A stretch of DNA of 64,000 nucleotides from the NCBI GenBank assembly GCA_020850355.1, contig JADZEX010000082.1, forward strand, positions 1-64,000. The letters are read 5' to 3'. A model generated the notes under the pieces. That model did no database searches and was not told the DNA's origin. It saw nothing but the letters and a program-made list of their open reading frames with translations. This DNA is from Fimbriimonadaceae bacterium (GTDB taxonomy: Bacteria > Armatimonadota > UBA10988). The position numbers were made by a program, and so were the translations under genes. Shown piece after piece: positions 40,273 to 50,130 of the stretch (position 1 is its first letter; each line of letters starts with the position of its first letter).

Positions 40273-41774
40273 GGCGCCGGCGCCTCCCGCCGCGGGAAGG
40301 TCAGCCGGAAAGTGGTCCCGCTGCCGAGGCGGCTGGCGACCTCGATCATCCCGCCGTGGGCGGTCACCGCGCTGCGGATCACGGCGCCGCCGAGGCCCGT
40401 GCCGCGCGGCTTGCCGTGCGTGAAGAAGGGCTCAAAGACCTGTGCCGCCACCTCCGGCGGCATCCCGCAGCCGGTGTCGCTGACTTCGATCACCGCCACC
40501 GCCGCCGAGAGCTGCAGCGAGAGCCGCAGCAGCCCGCCTGAGGGCATCGCCTCGCAGGCGTTCTTGACCAGGTTTTGCAGCGCCCGCAGGATCCGCCGCG
40601 GGTCGAGGTCGAGTTCCAGATCGTCCGGCGCTTCGACCCGTACGCGGACACCAAGGCGGTTCAGCTCGGGCAGTTGGAAGCGCACCGCGTCGTCGAGCAG
40701 CCCACGCAGGCTGCAGGCTCGGCGGTCGAGCCGGAAGTCGCCCGACAAAAAGTCGGCCAGCTCGCCGCACATCAACAGCAGGCGCTCGGCATTCTCGACG
40801 ATCATGTCGCGGTAGTCGGGTTCGTCAACCTCCAGCTCGCGCGCCGCCGCCTCGATGCGAGCCACCGGCACCCGCACGCGCTCGCAGATCGCCCCGGCCA
40901 GGCGGCCGACCAGTGCCAGCTTCTCGTCGCGCAGGCCCTGCTCGAACAGCCGCATGTGGGCCAGCGCCAGCGCGCCCTGTTGGGCCAGCAGCTCCAGTTG
41001 CTCGGTGGTGACGTCGCTCAGCGGCTCGGACGTTTCGACCACCAGCAGGCCTTCGGGGGTGTCACCGACCTGCAGCCGCAAGACGGCGGCCGCGGCGAGC
41101 GGGTCGGGCGGGGTCTGCAGCGGCTGGTCGGCCAGCTCCAGGCAGAGCGCTGGCCAGGCCGTCAGGCGACTCGGGAACGGGCGGCGCCAGCGCCGGGCGG
41201 AGAGGTCGGCCAGCAACACGCCGGCCGGGCCGCCCTGGGCAGCCGTGGCCGCCAGCACCGCCAGCTCGTCGGCCAGCTCCAGCCGGGTCCGCGGGCGAGT
41301 CAGCTCCTGGGAGATGCGCCAGGCGTCGAGCACGGCCTGCAGCCGGCTGTTCTCACCGGCCACCTGCCGCTGCCGCAGCGCCCGCTGCACGGCGTCCGAC
41401 AGCCGGTCGAGCGGGAACGGCTTCAGCAAGATCGCTGCGAAACCGCTCTGCATGGCGGTCTGCACCAGCCGCAGGTTGCCGAACCCGGTGACCATCACGC
41501 CGACCAGTTGAGGGTTCAGCCGGCGGAGCTCCTCGAACAGGCGCAGGCCGTTGAGGTCGGGCATGCGGTAGTCGGTGACCACCACGTCGATGTCGCTGAC
41601 GTCCAGCGCCAGGGCCTCGTAAGGGTGCTTCACGCCCACGGTGTCGTAGCCGGCGTGGCGCAGGATCTCGGTCTCGACGGCGACGATGGCCTGTTCGTCG
41701 TCGACCACCAGCACCCGGTCCGGCCCGACGGCCGGATGCTGCGGGGGAGATGCGAGCTCCGCGGCCAGCGCCAC
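40269..41774 (-). CDS. Receiver + GAF-like + histidine-kinase-like protein lacking the phosphoacceptor His
   Basis: 501 residues from GTG at 41774 (GGAG 6 nt upstream). Residues 18-135 are a receiver domain (VLVVDDEQ, phosphoacceptor Asp68 in VVTDYRMPD, Lys in ILLKPF). About 150-275 look like a GAF sensor. About 280-350 replace the dimerisation/phosphoacceptor helix: where H-E-x-x-N-P is expected, the sequence is LAGAICERVRVPVARIEA, so the His is replaced by Glu. The ATPase domain is intact: NLVKNACEAM (N box), DTGCGMPPE (G1), FFTHGKPRGTGLGG (F/G2). It may bind ATP without autophosphorylating, or act as a phosphatase or scaffold. A small gene is coupled downstream. Confidence 0.85.
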   Translation of the reverse strand: MALAAELASPPQHPAVGPDRVLVVDDEQAIVAVETEILRHAGYDTVGVKHPYEALALDVSDIDVVVTDYRMPDLNGLRLFEELRRLNPQLVGVMVTGFGNLRLVQTAMQSGFAAILLKPFPLDRLSDAVQRALRQRQVAGENSRLQAVLDAWRISQELTRPRTRLELADELAVLAATAAQGGPAGVLLADLSARRWRRPFPSRLTAWPALCLELADQPLQTPPDPLAAAAVLRLQVGDTPEGLLVVETSEPLSDVTTEQLELLAQQGALALAHMRLFEQGLRDEKLALVGRLAGAICERVRVPVARIEAAARELEVDEPDYRDMIVENAERLLLMCGELADFLSGDFRLDRRACSLRGLLDDAVRFQLPELNRLGVRVRVEAPDDLELDLDPRRILRALQNLVKNACEAMPSGGLLRLSLQLSAAVAVIEVSDTGCGMPPEVAAQVFEPFFTHGKPRGTGLGGAVIRSAVTAHGGMIEVASRLGSGTTFRLTFPRREAPAP

Positions 41775-41794
41775 CAGCGACTCCGACGGCCTCC

Positions 41795-42595
41795 TCAGAC
41801 CGGCGGCGGGGGCACCGGCGAGGGCTCGTTGGTGGGGTTATCGGCCGGGGCAGTGGTTTCTGAACGCACCGCCGGTGGCGCCACGGTGAACTTGATCACG
41901 ACATCCGCCTCGAGGACGCCACCGGTCTCGGCGCGGAGCCCTTTGGCGACCACCACGGTGTAGGCCGCGCCGGCCTGCAGCGGTTGCGCCGGCACGAACT
42001 CCAGCCGCCCGGTCGCCGCGTCGCAGGCCAGCCGGCCAGCCACCGCCTGCCCATCGGCGCGGGTCACCCGCAACGGCGTGAGCCGCTCCAAGCAGTCGGG
42101 GTCCAGGCTCTTGCTCAGCTCCACCACCACCGCGGCCTCTGGCGCTGCCGTGGTGCAGGCGTCCGCTGGCGTGGCCGACTTCACGCCGAGGCCAATCACG
42201 ATCACCAGGCGGTCCTTGTCGAGCAGCCCAAACCGCTGGTTGGCCTCCCGCAGCAGCGTCGCGTCGGCCGCCGTGAGGACCAGCGAGCCGCCCACCGGGT
42301 CGTCGGCATAGACCGCCTCCGGCCGCACCACCAGCGGCCGCTCACCGACCCGCGCACGGTCGGCGCGAGCGCTGGTCAGGCCGGCCTTGTAGCCACAGAA
42401 GCCGGCGCGGTAGTCCTTGTTGGCGAGCAGCGCCGCCGACGGGTAGACGCTGGTCTCGTCAGGATCCAGCAGCCGCGGGAAGCGGCAGCGCTGCGGATCG
42501 AGGTGGCAGGCGTCGACGATCACCCCGGTCGGCACCTCCGCGGCCCAGCCAGCCGCTGCGGCCATCCAACACAGGATCAGCATACCGGGACGCAT
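41795..42595 (-). CDS. Secreted protein with C-terminal SbsA-type Ig-like domain
   Basis: 266 residues from ATG at 42595 (GGAG 6 nt upstream). It has a signal peptide (RPGMLILCWMAAAAGWAAEV). The first part is Cys-containing (VDACHLDPQRCRFPRL, AGFCGYKAG). Residues about 130-240 resemble a bacterial Ig-like SbsA domain (EFVPAQPLQAGAAYTVVV, GVLEADVVIKFTV). The end is Pro-rich. It probably sits at the cell surface. It precedes the kinase-like gene by 20 nt on the same strand, so it might be a sensory input, but this is only a guess. Confidence 0.65.
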   Translation of the reverse strand: MRPGMLILCWMAAAAGWAAEVPTGVIVDACHLDPQRCRFPRLLDPDETSVYPSAALLANKDYRAGFCGYKAGLTSARADRARVGERPLVVRPEAVYADDPVGGSLVLTAADATLLREANQRFGLLDKDRLVIVIGLGVKSATPADACTTAAPEAAVVVELSKSLDPDCLERLTPLRVTRADGQAVAGRLACDAATGRLEFVPAQPLQAGAAYTVVVAKGLRAETGGVLEADVVIKFTVAPPAVRSETTAPADNPTNEPSPVPPPPV

Positions 42596-42702
42596 CGTCT
42601 TCTCCGCCACGATCGCCAAACGCCAGGGCAACCTCGTCGGTTGTACCTCGATTCGTAAGCAGCGTGCCACCATTCTGTTGCGACACGATGACAGCGGGCC
42701 GC

Positions 42703-44962
<2,260 letters not shown>

Positions 44963-45012
44963 CGGCGCACTCCTTGAGTTGTTGTTCGCCCGCAGGCACC
45001 CAATAGGAAGAC

Positions 45013-45033
45013 ACATCGCCGAGGCGATGTCAA
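45013..45033 (-). promoter_or_regulatory. TTGACA -35 plus 18-bp palindrome upstream of the Flp pilin gene
   Basis: On the minus strand TTGACA (45033-45028) adjoins a perfect palindrome ACATCGCCGAGGCGATGT (45013-45030). No clear -10 follows at 17 bp (CTTCCT), so the promoter call is weak. The palindrome is a good operator candidate. Confidence 0.45.
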
Positions 45034-45077
45034 GGACTGCGGATTGAATGTTGCGACGCTGCTGGGGCCCTCCCAAC

Positions 45078-45245
45078 TCAGGCGGAGCCGTGCCGCCGGG
45101 AGTCGCTGGCCAGCGCCTGGGCCAGCCGTTCCTGGCGCCCCAGGACCGTCGCCACGGTGATCGCCAGCATCGCCAGCAACGAGACCACCAGACCGTATTC
45201 GAGCGCGGTCTGACCGCCTTCATCGCACCACAGCCGTCGCCACAT
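45078..45245 (-). CDS. Second Flp-type pilin-like protein
   Basis: 55 residues from ATG at 45245, with GGAG 7 nt upstream. WRRLWCDEGGQTALEYGLVV has the same Gly-Gln-Thr-x-x-Glu-Tyr cleavage region as the neighbouring pilin, followed by a hydrophobic helix (SLLAMLAITVATVLG) and a basic tail (SDSRRHGSA). It is the same length as the downstream pilin and lies 115 nt before it in the same direction, so the two are probably paralogues from a duplication. Confidence 0.82.
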   Translation of the reverse strand: MWRRLWCDEGGQTALEYGLVVSLLAMLAITVATVLGRQERLAQALASDSRRHGSA

Positions 45246-45343
45246 CTGGCCTCTCCAGCCCCGACCGACGGAACCGCAGGGGATTCGACGCTCCGGCGGT
45301 CCGTCCGTTTCTGGCGACTGCTACCAGCAGCGGGCGCCAAACG

Positions 45344-45373
45344 TTGACAGAACCGCCCCGCGGCGGCTATCAT
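45344..45373 (+). promoter_or_regulatory. Strong sigma-70 promoter
   Basis: TTGACA (45344-45349), an 18-bp spacer and TATCAT (45368-45373). It is 34 bp before the GTG of the basic protein gene, the best-matching promoter in the window. Confidence 0.8.
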
Positions 45374-45406
45374 GAGCGGCCTGAAAGCAGTAAGGGAGCA
45401 CCGTTC

Positions 45407-45640
45407 GTGGCGCTGGATCTAGCGAAACTACAAGAGTTCGACCCGACACGGCTGCGCGAACTGGACCGCCGGGTGGACGACGACGTCAACGGCGAGGTCC
45501 TCGGGCGCAAGCGTGCGATCGAAGAGTCGCGCGCCAAGAAGCGCAAGAAGGCCGCCAAGAAGTCGCGCGGCAAGGGGCCCGACAGCGGCACCGGCACCAG
45601 CAGTGGGAGCGGCGGCGGCGGCGGCGGCCGCGGTCGCTAG
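45407..45640 (+). CDS. Small highly basic protein with Gly-rich tail
   Basis: 77 residues starting at GTG 45407, with AAGGGAG 8 nt upstream; the frame is open further upstream but that part is the promoter itself. The N-terminal half is an acidic/hydrophobic helix (ALDLAKLQEFDPTRLRELDR). The middle is Lys/Arg-rich (SRAKKRKKAAKKSRGKG), and the tail is Ser/Gly (TSSGSGGGGGG). Such a tail could bind nucleic acid. With its own strong promoter and terminator it is a stand-alone, probably well-expressed gene. No family is recognised. Confidence 0.75.
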   Translation: MALDLAKLQEFDPTRLRELDRRVDDDVNGEVLGRKRAIEESRAKKRKKAAKKSRGKGPDSGTGTSSGSGGGGGGRGR

Positions 45641-45666
45641 GCCTGCCCACCGACAGTTTGCGGCGA

Positions 45667-45700
45667 GCCGACCACCCGCTGGTGGTCGGCTTGTTGCTGT
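45667..45700 (+). terminator. Rho-independent terminator
   Basis: A 10-bp perfect stem (GCCGACCACC 45667-45676 with GGTGGTCGGC 45681-45690) and a 4-nt loop are followed by TTGTTGCTGT, 26 nt after the stop of the basic protein gene. Confidence 0.7.
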
Positions 45701-45708
45701 CTCCGCGG

Positions 45709-46899
45709 TCAGCCAGTCTGCTGGAGCGCCCGCTCGGCGACGCGGACCAGCGTCTCGATGCCGATCCCGAGTGCGTCTTCGTCAAGATCGAAGCGCGGGT
45801 GGTGGTGCGGCCGGCCGGTGCCCTTGGCCTCGTTCTGGATGCCGACCGTGAAGTAGCAGCCGGGGACCCGCTGCAGGAAGTAGGCGAAGTCCTCGCCGCC
45901 CATCACTGGCTCGACCGGCACCACCTGCTCCGGGCCGACCGCCTCGGCAGCGGCCGCTCGCACCAGCTCGGTCATCGCGCGGTCGTTGACCGTCACCGGA
46001 TAGCCGGGGATCACGGTCAGCTCGCCGGTCGCGCCGAACGCCGCCGGGATGTCGCGCACCAACTGCTCCAAGCGCCCGCGAATCGTGTCGCGGACGGCGT
46101 CGCTGTAGTAGCGCGCCGTGCCGACCAGTTCGGCGTAGGGGGGGATCACGTTGAACGTGTCCCCGGCGTGGAACTGCGTGATGCTGACCACCGCCGGCTC
46201 CCGCGGGGGCAGGTTGCGGCTGACGATGCTCTGAATCCCGGTCACCAACTGCGCCGCGGCGAGGATCGGGTCGACGCACTGCGCTGGCATCGCGGCGTGG
46301 CCGCCGGAGCCGGTGACGCGGATCCGGATCATGTCCGTGCCGGCCATGAAGGGGCCAGCGCAGACTCCGACCGTGCCGGTTGGCTGCGGCGCCCAGAGGT
46401 GCAGGCCAAAGGCATAGTCGACCGGCGGGTCGTCGAGCACGCCCTCAGCGATCATCGGCTCGGCCCCACCGATGGTCTCTTCGGCGGGCTGGAAGACCAG
46501 CTTCACGCGACCGGGCAGCTCCGGCATGCGCAACTGCAGCACGCGCGCCGCACCGAGCAGAATGGCGGTGTGACCGTCGTGGCCGCAGGCGTGCATCCGG
46601 CCGGGGATGGTCGACCGGTACGGCACGTCGTTCTCTTCGGTCACCGGCAGCGCGTCCATGTCGGCCCGCAGCAGGACGGTCGGGCCATCGCCCGCGCCAC
46701 CCTTGAGCAGCGCCGTGACACCGGTCTTGGCGATTCCGGTGCGCGGCTTGAGGCCCAGCTCGCGGAGCTTCGCGGCCACCACCGCGGCGGTGCGCAGCTC
46801 CTCAAAGGCGACCTCCGGGTGCTGGTGCAGATCGCGCCGGATAGCGATGGCCTCGGGCAGCACGGCGGCCACGGCGGGGCTTAGCTTCGATTCACTCAA
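45709..46899 (-). CDS. M20-family amidohydrolase (N-acyl amino acid / hippurate hydrolase type)
   Basis: 396 residues from TTG at 46899 (GGAG 7 nt upstream), overlapping the endonuclease IV gene by 8 nt. The M20D pattern is clear: AIRRDLHQHPEVAFEE, LLRADMDALPVTE, GRMHACGHDGHTAILLGAA, VFQPAEE and a C-terminal PVMGGEDFAYFL. The Cys, His and Glu residues bind two metal ions. It hydrolyses N-acyl amino acids or related amides in the cytoplasm. The precise substrate is unknown. Confidence 0.93.
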   Translation of the reverse strand: MSESKLSPAVAAVLPEAIAIRRDLHQHPEVAFEELRTAAVVAAKLRELGLKPRTGIAKTGVTALLKGGAGDGPTVLLRADMDALPVTEENDVPYRSTIPGRMHACGHDGHTAILLGAARVLQLRMPELPGRVKLVFQPAEETIGGAEPMIAEGVLDDPPVDYAFGLHLWAPQPTGTVGVCAGPFMAGTDMIRIRVTGSGGHAAMPAQCVDPILAAAQLVTGIQSIVSRNLPPREPAVVSITQFHAGDTFNVIPPYAELVGTARYYSDAVRDTIRGRLEQLVRDIPAAFGATGELTVIPGYPVTVNDRAMTELVRAAAAEAVGPEQVVPVEPVMGGEDFAYFLQRVPGCYFTVGIQNEAKGTGRPHHHPRFDLDEDALGIGIETLVRVAERALQQTG

Positions 46900-47758
46900 C
46901 GACCGTCTCCTCGCCGCGCCGGGCTCTCCAGCGCAGGCGCCGCAGGTGCTTCAGGTTGTCGCCATGCAGGTCCAGGTCCGGGGTTTCGACCAGCAGCGGC
47001 ACGGCCTCCAGGCGCGGGTCGGCCAGCAACCTCGCGAAGGCCGCGTCGCCGAGCTCGCCTTGGCCAATCTGCTCGTGCCGGTCGACCCGACTGCCGAGCT
47101 TCCCTTTCGAGTCGTTGAGGTGGATCACCTTCACCGCCGGCAGTCCGACCTCGGCGGCGAGCAGGTCGATCAGCCGACCGTAGGCCGTCGCGTCGCGCAG
47201 GTCGTAGCCTGCCGCGAAGAGGTGGCAGGTGTCCAGGCAGACCGCCACCCGGCCGTCCAGGTCAAGGCGTCGCAGCAGCCAGCCAAGCTGCTCGATCTGC
47301 CAGCCCAGGCTGGTGCCCTGACCGGCGGTGGTTTCCAGCAGCGTGGTCACTGGCCAGTCGCGAGTCTCGTAGATCCGCCGCAGGGCCGCCGCGAAGGTCT
47401 CCAGCCCGGCCGCCTCACCCGCCCCGACATGGGCGCCGGGGTGGGTCACCAGGTAAGGGATTTCGAGCGCCGTGGCTCGCTCCAGTTCGGCAGTGAAGGC
47501 CGCGCTGGACTTCTCACGGAGCTCCGCATCGCTGGCCGCCAGGTTGATCAGGTAGCTGTCGTGCGCCACCACCAGTTCCACCGCGGACTCCGCCCAGGCC
47601 GCGAACCAGAGCTCCTGGTCGGCCGCGGTGACCGGATTGGCCTTCCACTGGCGCGGCGAGCTGGTGAAGATCTGGATCACGCCGCAGCCGATCGACTGGC
47701 CGCTCTCGAAGGCGCGGTGCCGCCCGCCGGCAGTGGCGCGGTGTGCTCCTAGCAGCAT
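46892..47758 (-). CDS. nfo: Endonuclease IV (AP endonuclease)
   Basis: 288 residues from ATG at 47758, overlapping the DUF362 stop (TGATG). The AP-endonuclease TIM barrel is complete: VIQIFTSSPRQWKA, LVVAHDSYLINLA, LVTHPGAHVGAGE, LLETTAGQGTSLG, AVCLDTCHLFAAGYDLR, VIHLNDSKGKLGSRVDRHE and a C-terminal LLVETP. The three-zinc ligands are visible. It cuts abasic sites in base-excision repair. It is coupled to a peptidase and a DUF362 gene with no obvious common role. Confidence 0.95.
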   Translation of the reverse strand: MLLGAHRATAGGRHRAFESGQSIGCGVIQIFTSSPRQWKANPVTAADQELWFAAWAESAVELVVAHDSYLINLAASDAELREKSSAAFTAELERATALEIPYLVTHPGAHVGAGEAAGLETFAAALRRIYETRDWPVTTLLETTAGQGTSLGWQIEQLGWLLRRLDLDGRVAVCLDTCHLFAAGYDLRDATAYGRLIDLLAAEVGLPAVKVIHLNDSKGKLGSRVDRHEQIGQGELGDAAFARLLADPRLEAVPLLVETPDLDLHGDNLKHLRRLRWRARRGEETVVE

Positions 47759-48720
47759 CAGCCGACCTCCGCCATCCGGCGGTCGCGCCGCATCAGCGAC
47801 CAGTTGCGGACCAGGCCGCGGAGCAGCCGGTAAGGGCTGAAGAACACCCCCAGCAGGGTCGGATACCGTAGATCGTTGACGCGTAGCGCGTCGAGCGGAT
47901 CACCGGCCAGCGCGATGCGGGCCAGGTCGGTCTCGCCGATCCCCAGGTCGCGCGCCGCGTCGAGCAGCAGGCGGTGACTCGGCGGCACGGCGATCAGGTC
48001 GGCCAGCACGGTGTCCAGTTCGACCGCGCCGCGGCTGGCCGCCAGCACGCCGACCTGCTTCGGCGTCCCCATCCGCGGGCCGGCGCCCTCCATCGCCACC
48101 ACCGCGTCGCAGAGGTGCAGCGTCACCGGCAGGCTGTCGGCGTAGGCCACCAGATACCGCGCGAAGACGCTGTCGTGGCGCGACCGGGCGAAGTGGTGCC
48201 AGGCCTTCTCGCGTCGCGCCAGGCAGCCGTAGAGGTTCTTCTGCGCCGCCGTGAAGCCAAGCTGGGCGTGGGCCTTCAGCTTCGGCACGTTGATCACCAG
48301 GTCGGCCTCCAGCACCTCGGGGGCGACGTGGAAGTGGCGCGCCACGCGCGGGTGGCGGCTGGGCAGGTGGGCGTGCTGGTGGAAGTAGGCGAAGCGCAGG
48401 CCGTAGCGGTCGCAGACCGCCTGCACGCCGGTGTGCTGCGACACCGCGTGCGGTCCGCCCCAGGCCGGGGCATCGCCAATCAGCGGCCGCGCACCCAGGT
48501 CAAGCAGCCGCCGCACCAGGCCGTCGAGCACGGCGGGATGCGTCGTAGCGGCCCGCTCGGGCGGCTCGTCGCTGATCAGATTCGGCTTCAGCAGCACGCT
48601 CTGCCCGGCCTGCACCAGGCTGCCGAGCGGACCGCTCGCGGACAGCACAGCGTCCAGTGCCGGTTCGAGGTGTTCCGGGGCGTAACTCGGGCAGGCCTGC
48701 AGGGCCACCACGGCGGGCAT
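47758..48720 (-). CDS. DUF362 protein
   Basis: 320 residues. ATG at 48720 has GGAG 8 nt upstream; the longer frame is rejected. The DUF362 core is plain: SVLLKPNLISDEPPERAATT, LIGDAPAWGGPHAVSQHTGV, ADLVINVPKLKAHAQLGFTA and AVVAMEGAGPRMGTPKQVG. There are no ferredoxin Cys clusters, which some relatives have. The family function is unknown; it may act on aromatic or isoprenoid substrates. Confidence 0.88.
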   Translation of the reverse strand: MPAVVALQACPSYAPEHLEPALDAVLSASGPLGSLVQAGQSVLLKPNLISDEPPERAATTHPAVLDGLVRRLLDLGARPLIGDAPAWGGPHAVSQHTGVQAVCDRYGLRFAYFHQHAHLPSRHPRVARHFHVAPEVLEADLVINVPKLKAHAQLGFTAAQKNLYGCLARREKAWHHFARSRHDSVFARYLVAYADSLPVTLHLCDAVVAMEGAGPRMGTPKQVGVLAASRGAVELDTVLADLIAVPPSHRLLLDAARDLGIGETDLARIALAGDPLDALRVNDLRYPTLLGVFFSPYRLLRGLVRNWSLMRRDRRMAEVG

Positions 48721-48773
48721 CGGCGCCTCTCCGCAGCCATTGTCAGGCGCCGGCCCGCCGCCGTCAGGAAGCC

Positions 48774-50114
48774 TCACCGTCGCGCGAACAGCCCGGCGCT
48801 GCCGACCACCGCCGTGTCGACGTGGCGGGCCTCGTCACCGTACTCGGCCAACAGCCGGTCGGCGTGCTCGGCGGCCTTGCGGAACGCCAGCGCATACTCC
48901 GCCACTTCGGCCGGCCGGTCCCACTTGAACCACGGGATGCCGTAGCAGCGCGTCGGCAGCGCTTCGCTGACCGGCAGGCTGCCCAGCGGCTGCCGCAAGT
49001 CGCGGTCGGCGGTGGCGATGGCGGTCGGCTGCCCGTCGCCGTAGATGTCGGCCTCATGGAACAGCGGGAAGCTGTGCAGCAGGCGATTCGCGCCGGGGTA
49101 GGTCGGCGCCCCTTCGGCGCGCACCGCTTCACAGAACTTGGCGACACTCAGCCCGCCCAGCTCCTCGGGCGCGTAGAGCCCGTGGGCCGCGTACCAGCCG
49201 CCCATCGTGCCACCGGAGTCGGCCGCGGGCCGGTGGGCATGGACGCCGGGGACGCCGTCGAGGAGGTCCCAGAAGCGGTTCATCGCCGCCTGGATGCGCT
49301 CCATGCGCTCCGCGTAGTGGCGCAGTTGGACCCGCCCGACCGCCGCCGAAAGCTGGTGCATCCGGTACTTGTAGCCGCCCCAGGGCAGCCCGGCGAAGTG
49401 CGCCAGCTCCGGGTCGGTCAGGCTGGTGGTCCGCTCGTAGAGCCCCCAGGCCTGGCAGCGCTCGGCGATCCCCAGGTCACGCGTCAGGATCATCCCGGCC
49501 TCGCCGATGGCGAAGGACTTGCCGGACATGCAGGACATCGCCGAGACATCGCCGAGGGTGCCGACCAGCCGGCTCTGGTAGAGCCCGCCGTGGGCGTGCG
49601 AGACGTCCTCGATGACCTTCACCCCGTGCTTTCGGGCGATGGCCATGATGGGGTCCATGTCGGCCGGGTAGCCGCAGTAGTGAACCACCACAATGGCCTT
49701 CGTGCGCGGCGTGATGCGGTGCTCCAGGTCGCGCGGATCGAGGCACAGGCTGTGCGGCTCAACCTCCGCAAAGACCACCGCCGCGCCCAGGCTGTAGGCC
49801 GGCAGGACCGAGGCCCAGTAGGTCAGCGATGGGCCGATCACCTCGTCGCCGCGCCGCACGCCGCAGGCCCACATCGCCGATTGCAGCGCGGCGGTGCCGC
49901 TGCTGACGCCGACGCAGTAGGGCATCTGGTGCCAGGCACCGAACTCCTTTTCGAACTCGGCGGTGACGTCGGTGCCCGACATGGCGCCGCGGCGGAGCAC
50001 TTCGAGCACCGCCGCCTCGTCCTCCGCCGTGATGATTGGCCAGGTGAACAGATCGCCGGCCGGCAAGGTCACGGCCTTCGGACCACCCAGCAGGGCCAGG
50101 GTCGCAGCAGCCAT
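48774..50114 (-). CDS. DegT/DnrJ/EryC1/StrS-family PLP aminotransferase
   Basis: 446 residues from ATG at 50114 (GGGAG 6 nt upstream). Motifs: GVSSGTAALQSAMWACGVRR (PLP phosphate loop), VVVHYCGYPADMD, VIEDVSHAHGG (the Asp that contacts the PLP nitrogen) and SGKSFAIGEAG with the Schiff-base Lys at about residue 205. The family aminates keto-sugars or inosose for surface glycans or natural products. It lies 16 nt after the Hsp70-like gene on the same strand. The substrate is unknown. Confidence 0.92.
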   Translation of the reverse strand: MAAATLALLGGPKAVTLPAGDLFTWPIITAEDEAAVLEVLRRGAMSGTDVTAEFEKEFGAWHQMPYCVGVSSGTAALQSAMWACGVRRGDEVIGPSLTYWASVLPAYSLGAAVVFAEVEPHSLCLDPRDLEHRITPRTKAIVVVHYCGYPADMDPIMAIARKHGVKVIEDVSHAHGGLYQSRLVGTLGDVSAMSCMSGKSFAIGEAGMILTRDLGIAERCQAWGLYERTTSLTDPELAHFAGLPWGGYKYRMHQLSAAVGRVQLRHYAERMERIQAAMNRFWDLLDGVPGVHAHRPAADSGGTMGGWYAAHGLYAPEELGGLSVAKFCEAVRAEGAPTYPGANRLLHSFPLFHEADIYGDGQPTAIATADRDLRQPLGSLPVSEALPTRCYGIPWFKWDRPAEVAEYALAFRKAAEHADRLLAEYGDEARHVDTAVVGSAGLFARR

Positions 50115-50130
50115 TGTCTTCTCCCTACTC

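Noticed and set aside
45344-45406. Longer start (TTG 45344) for the small basic protein
   Set aside because: That TTG is the -35 hexamer of its promoter, and the proposed transcript begins about 45380.
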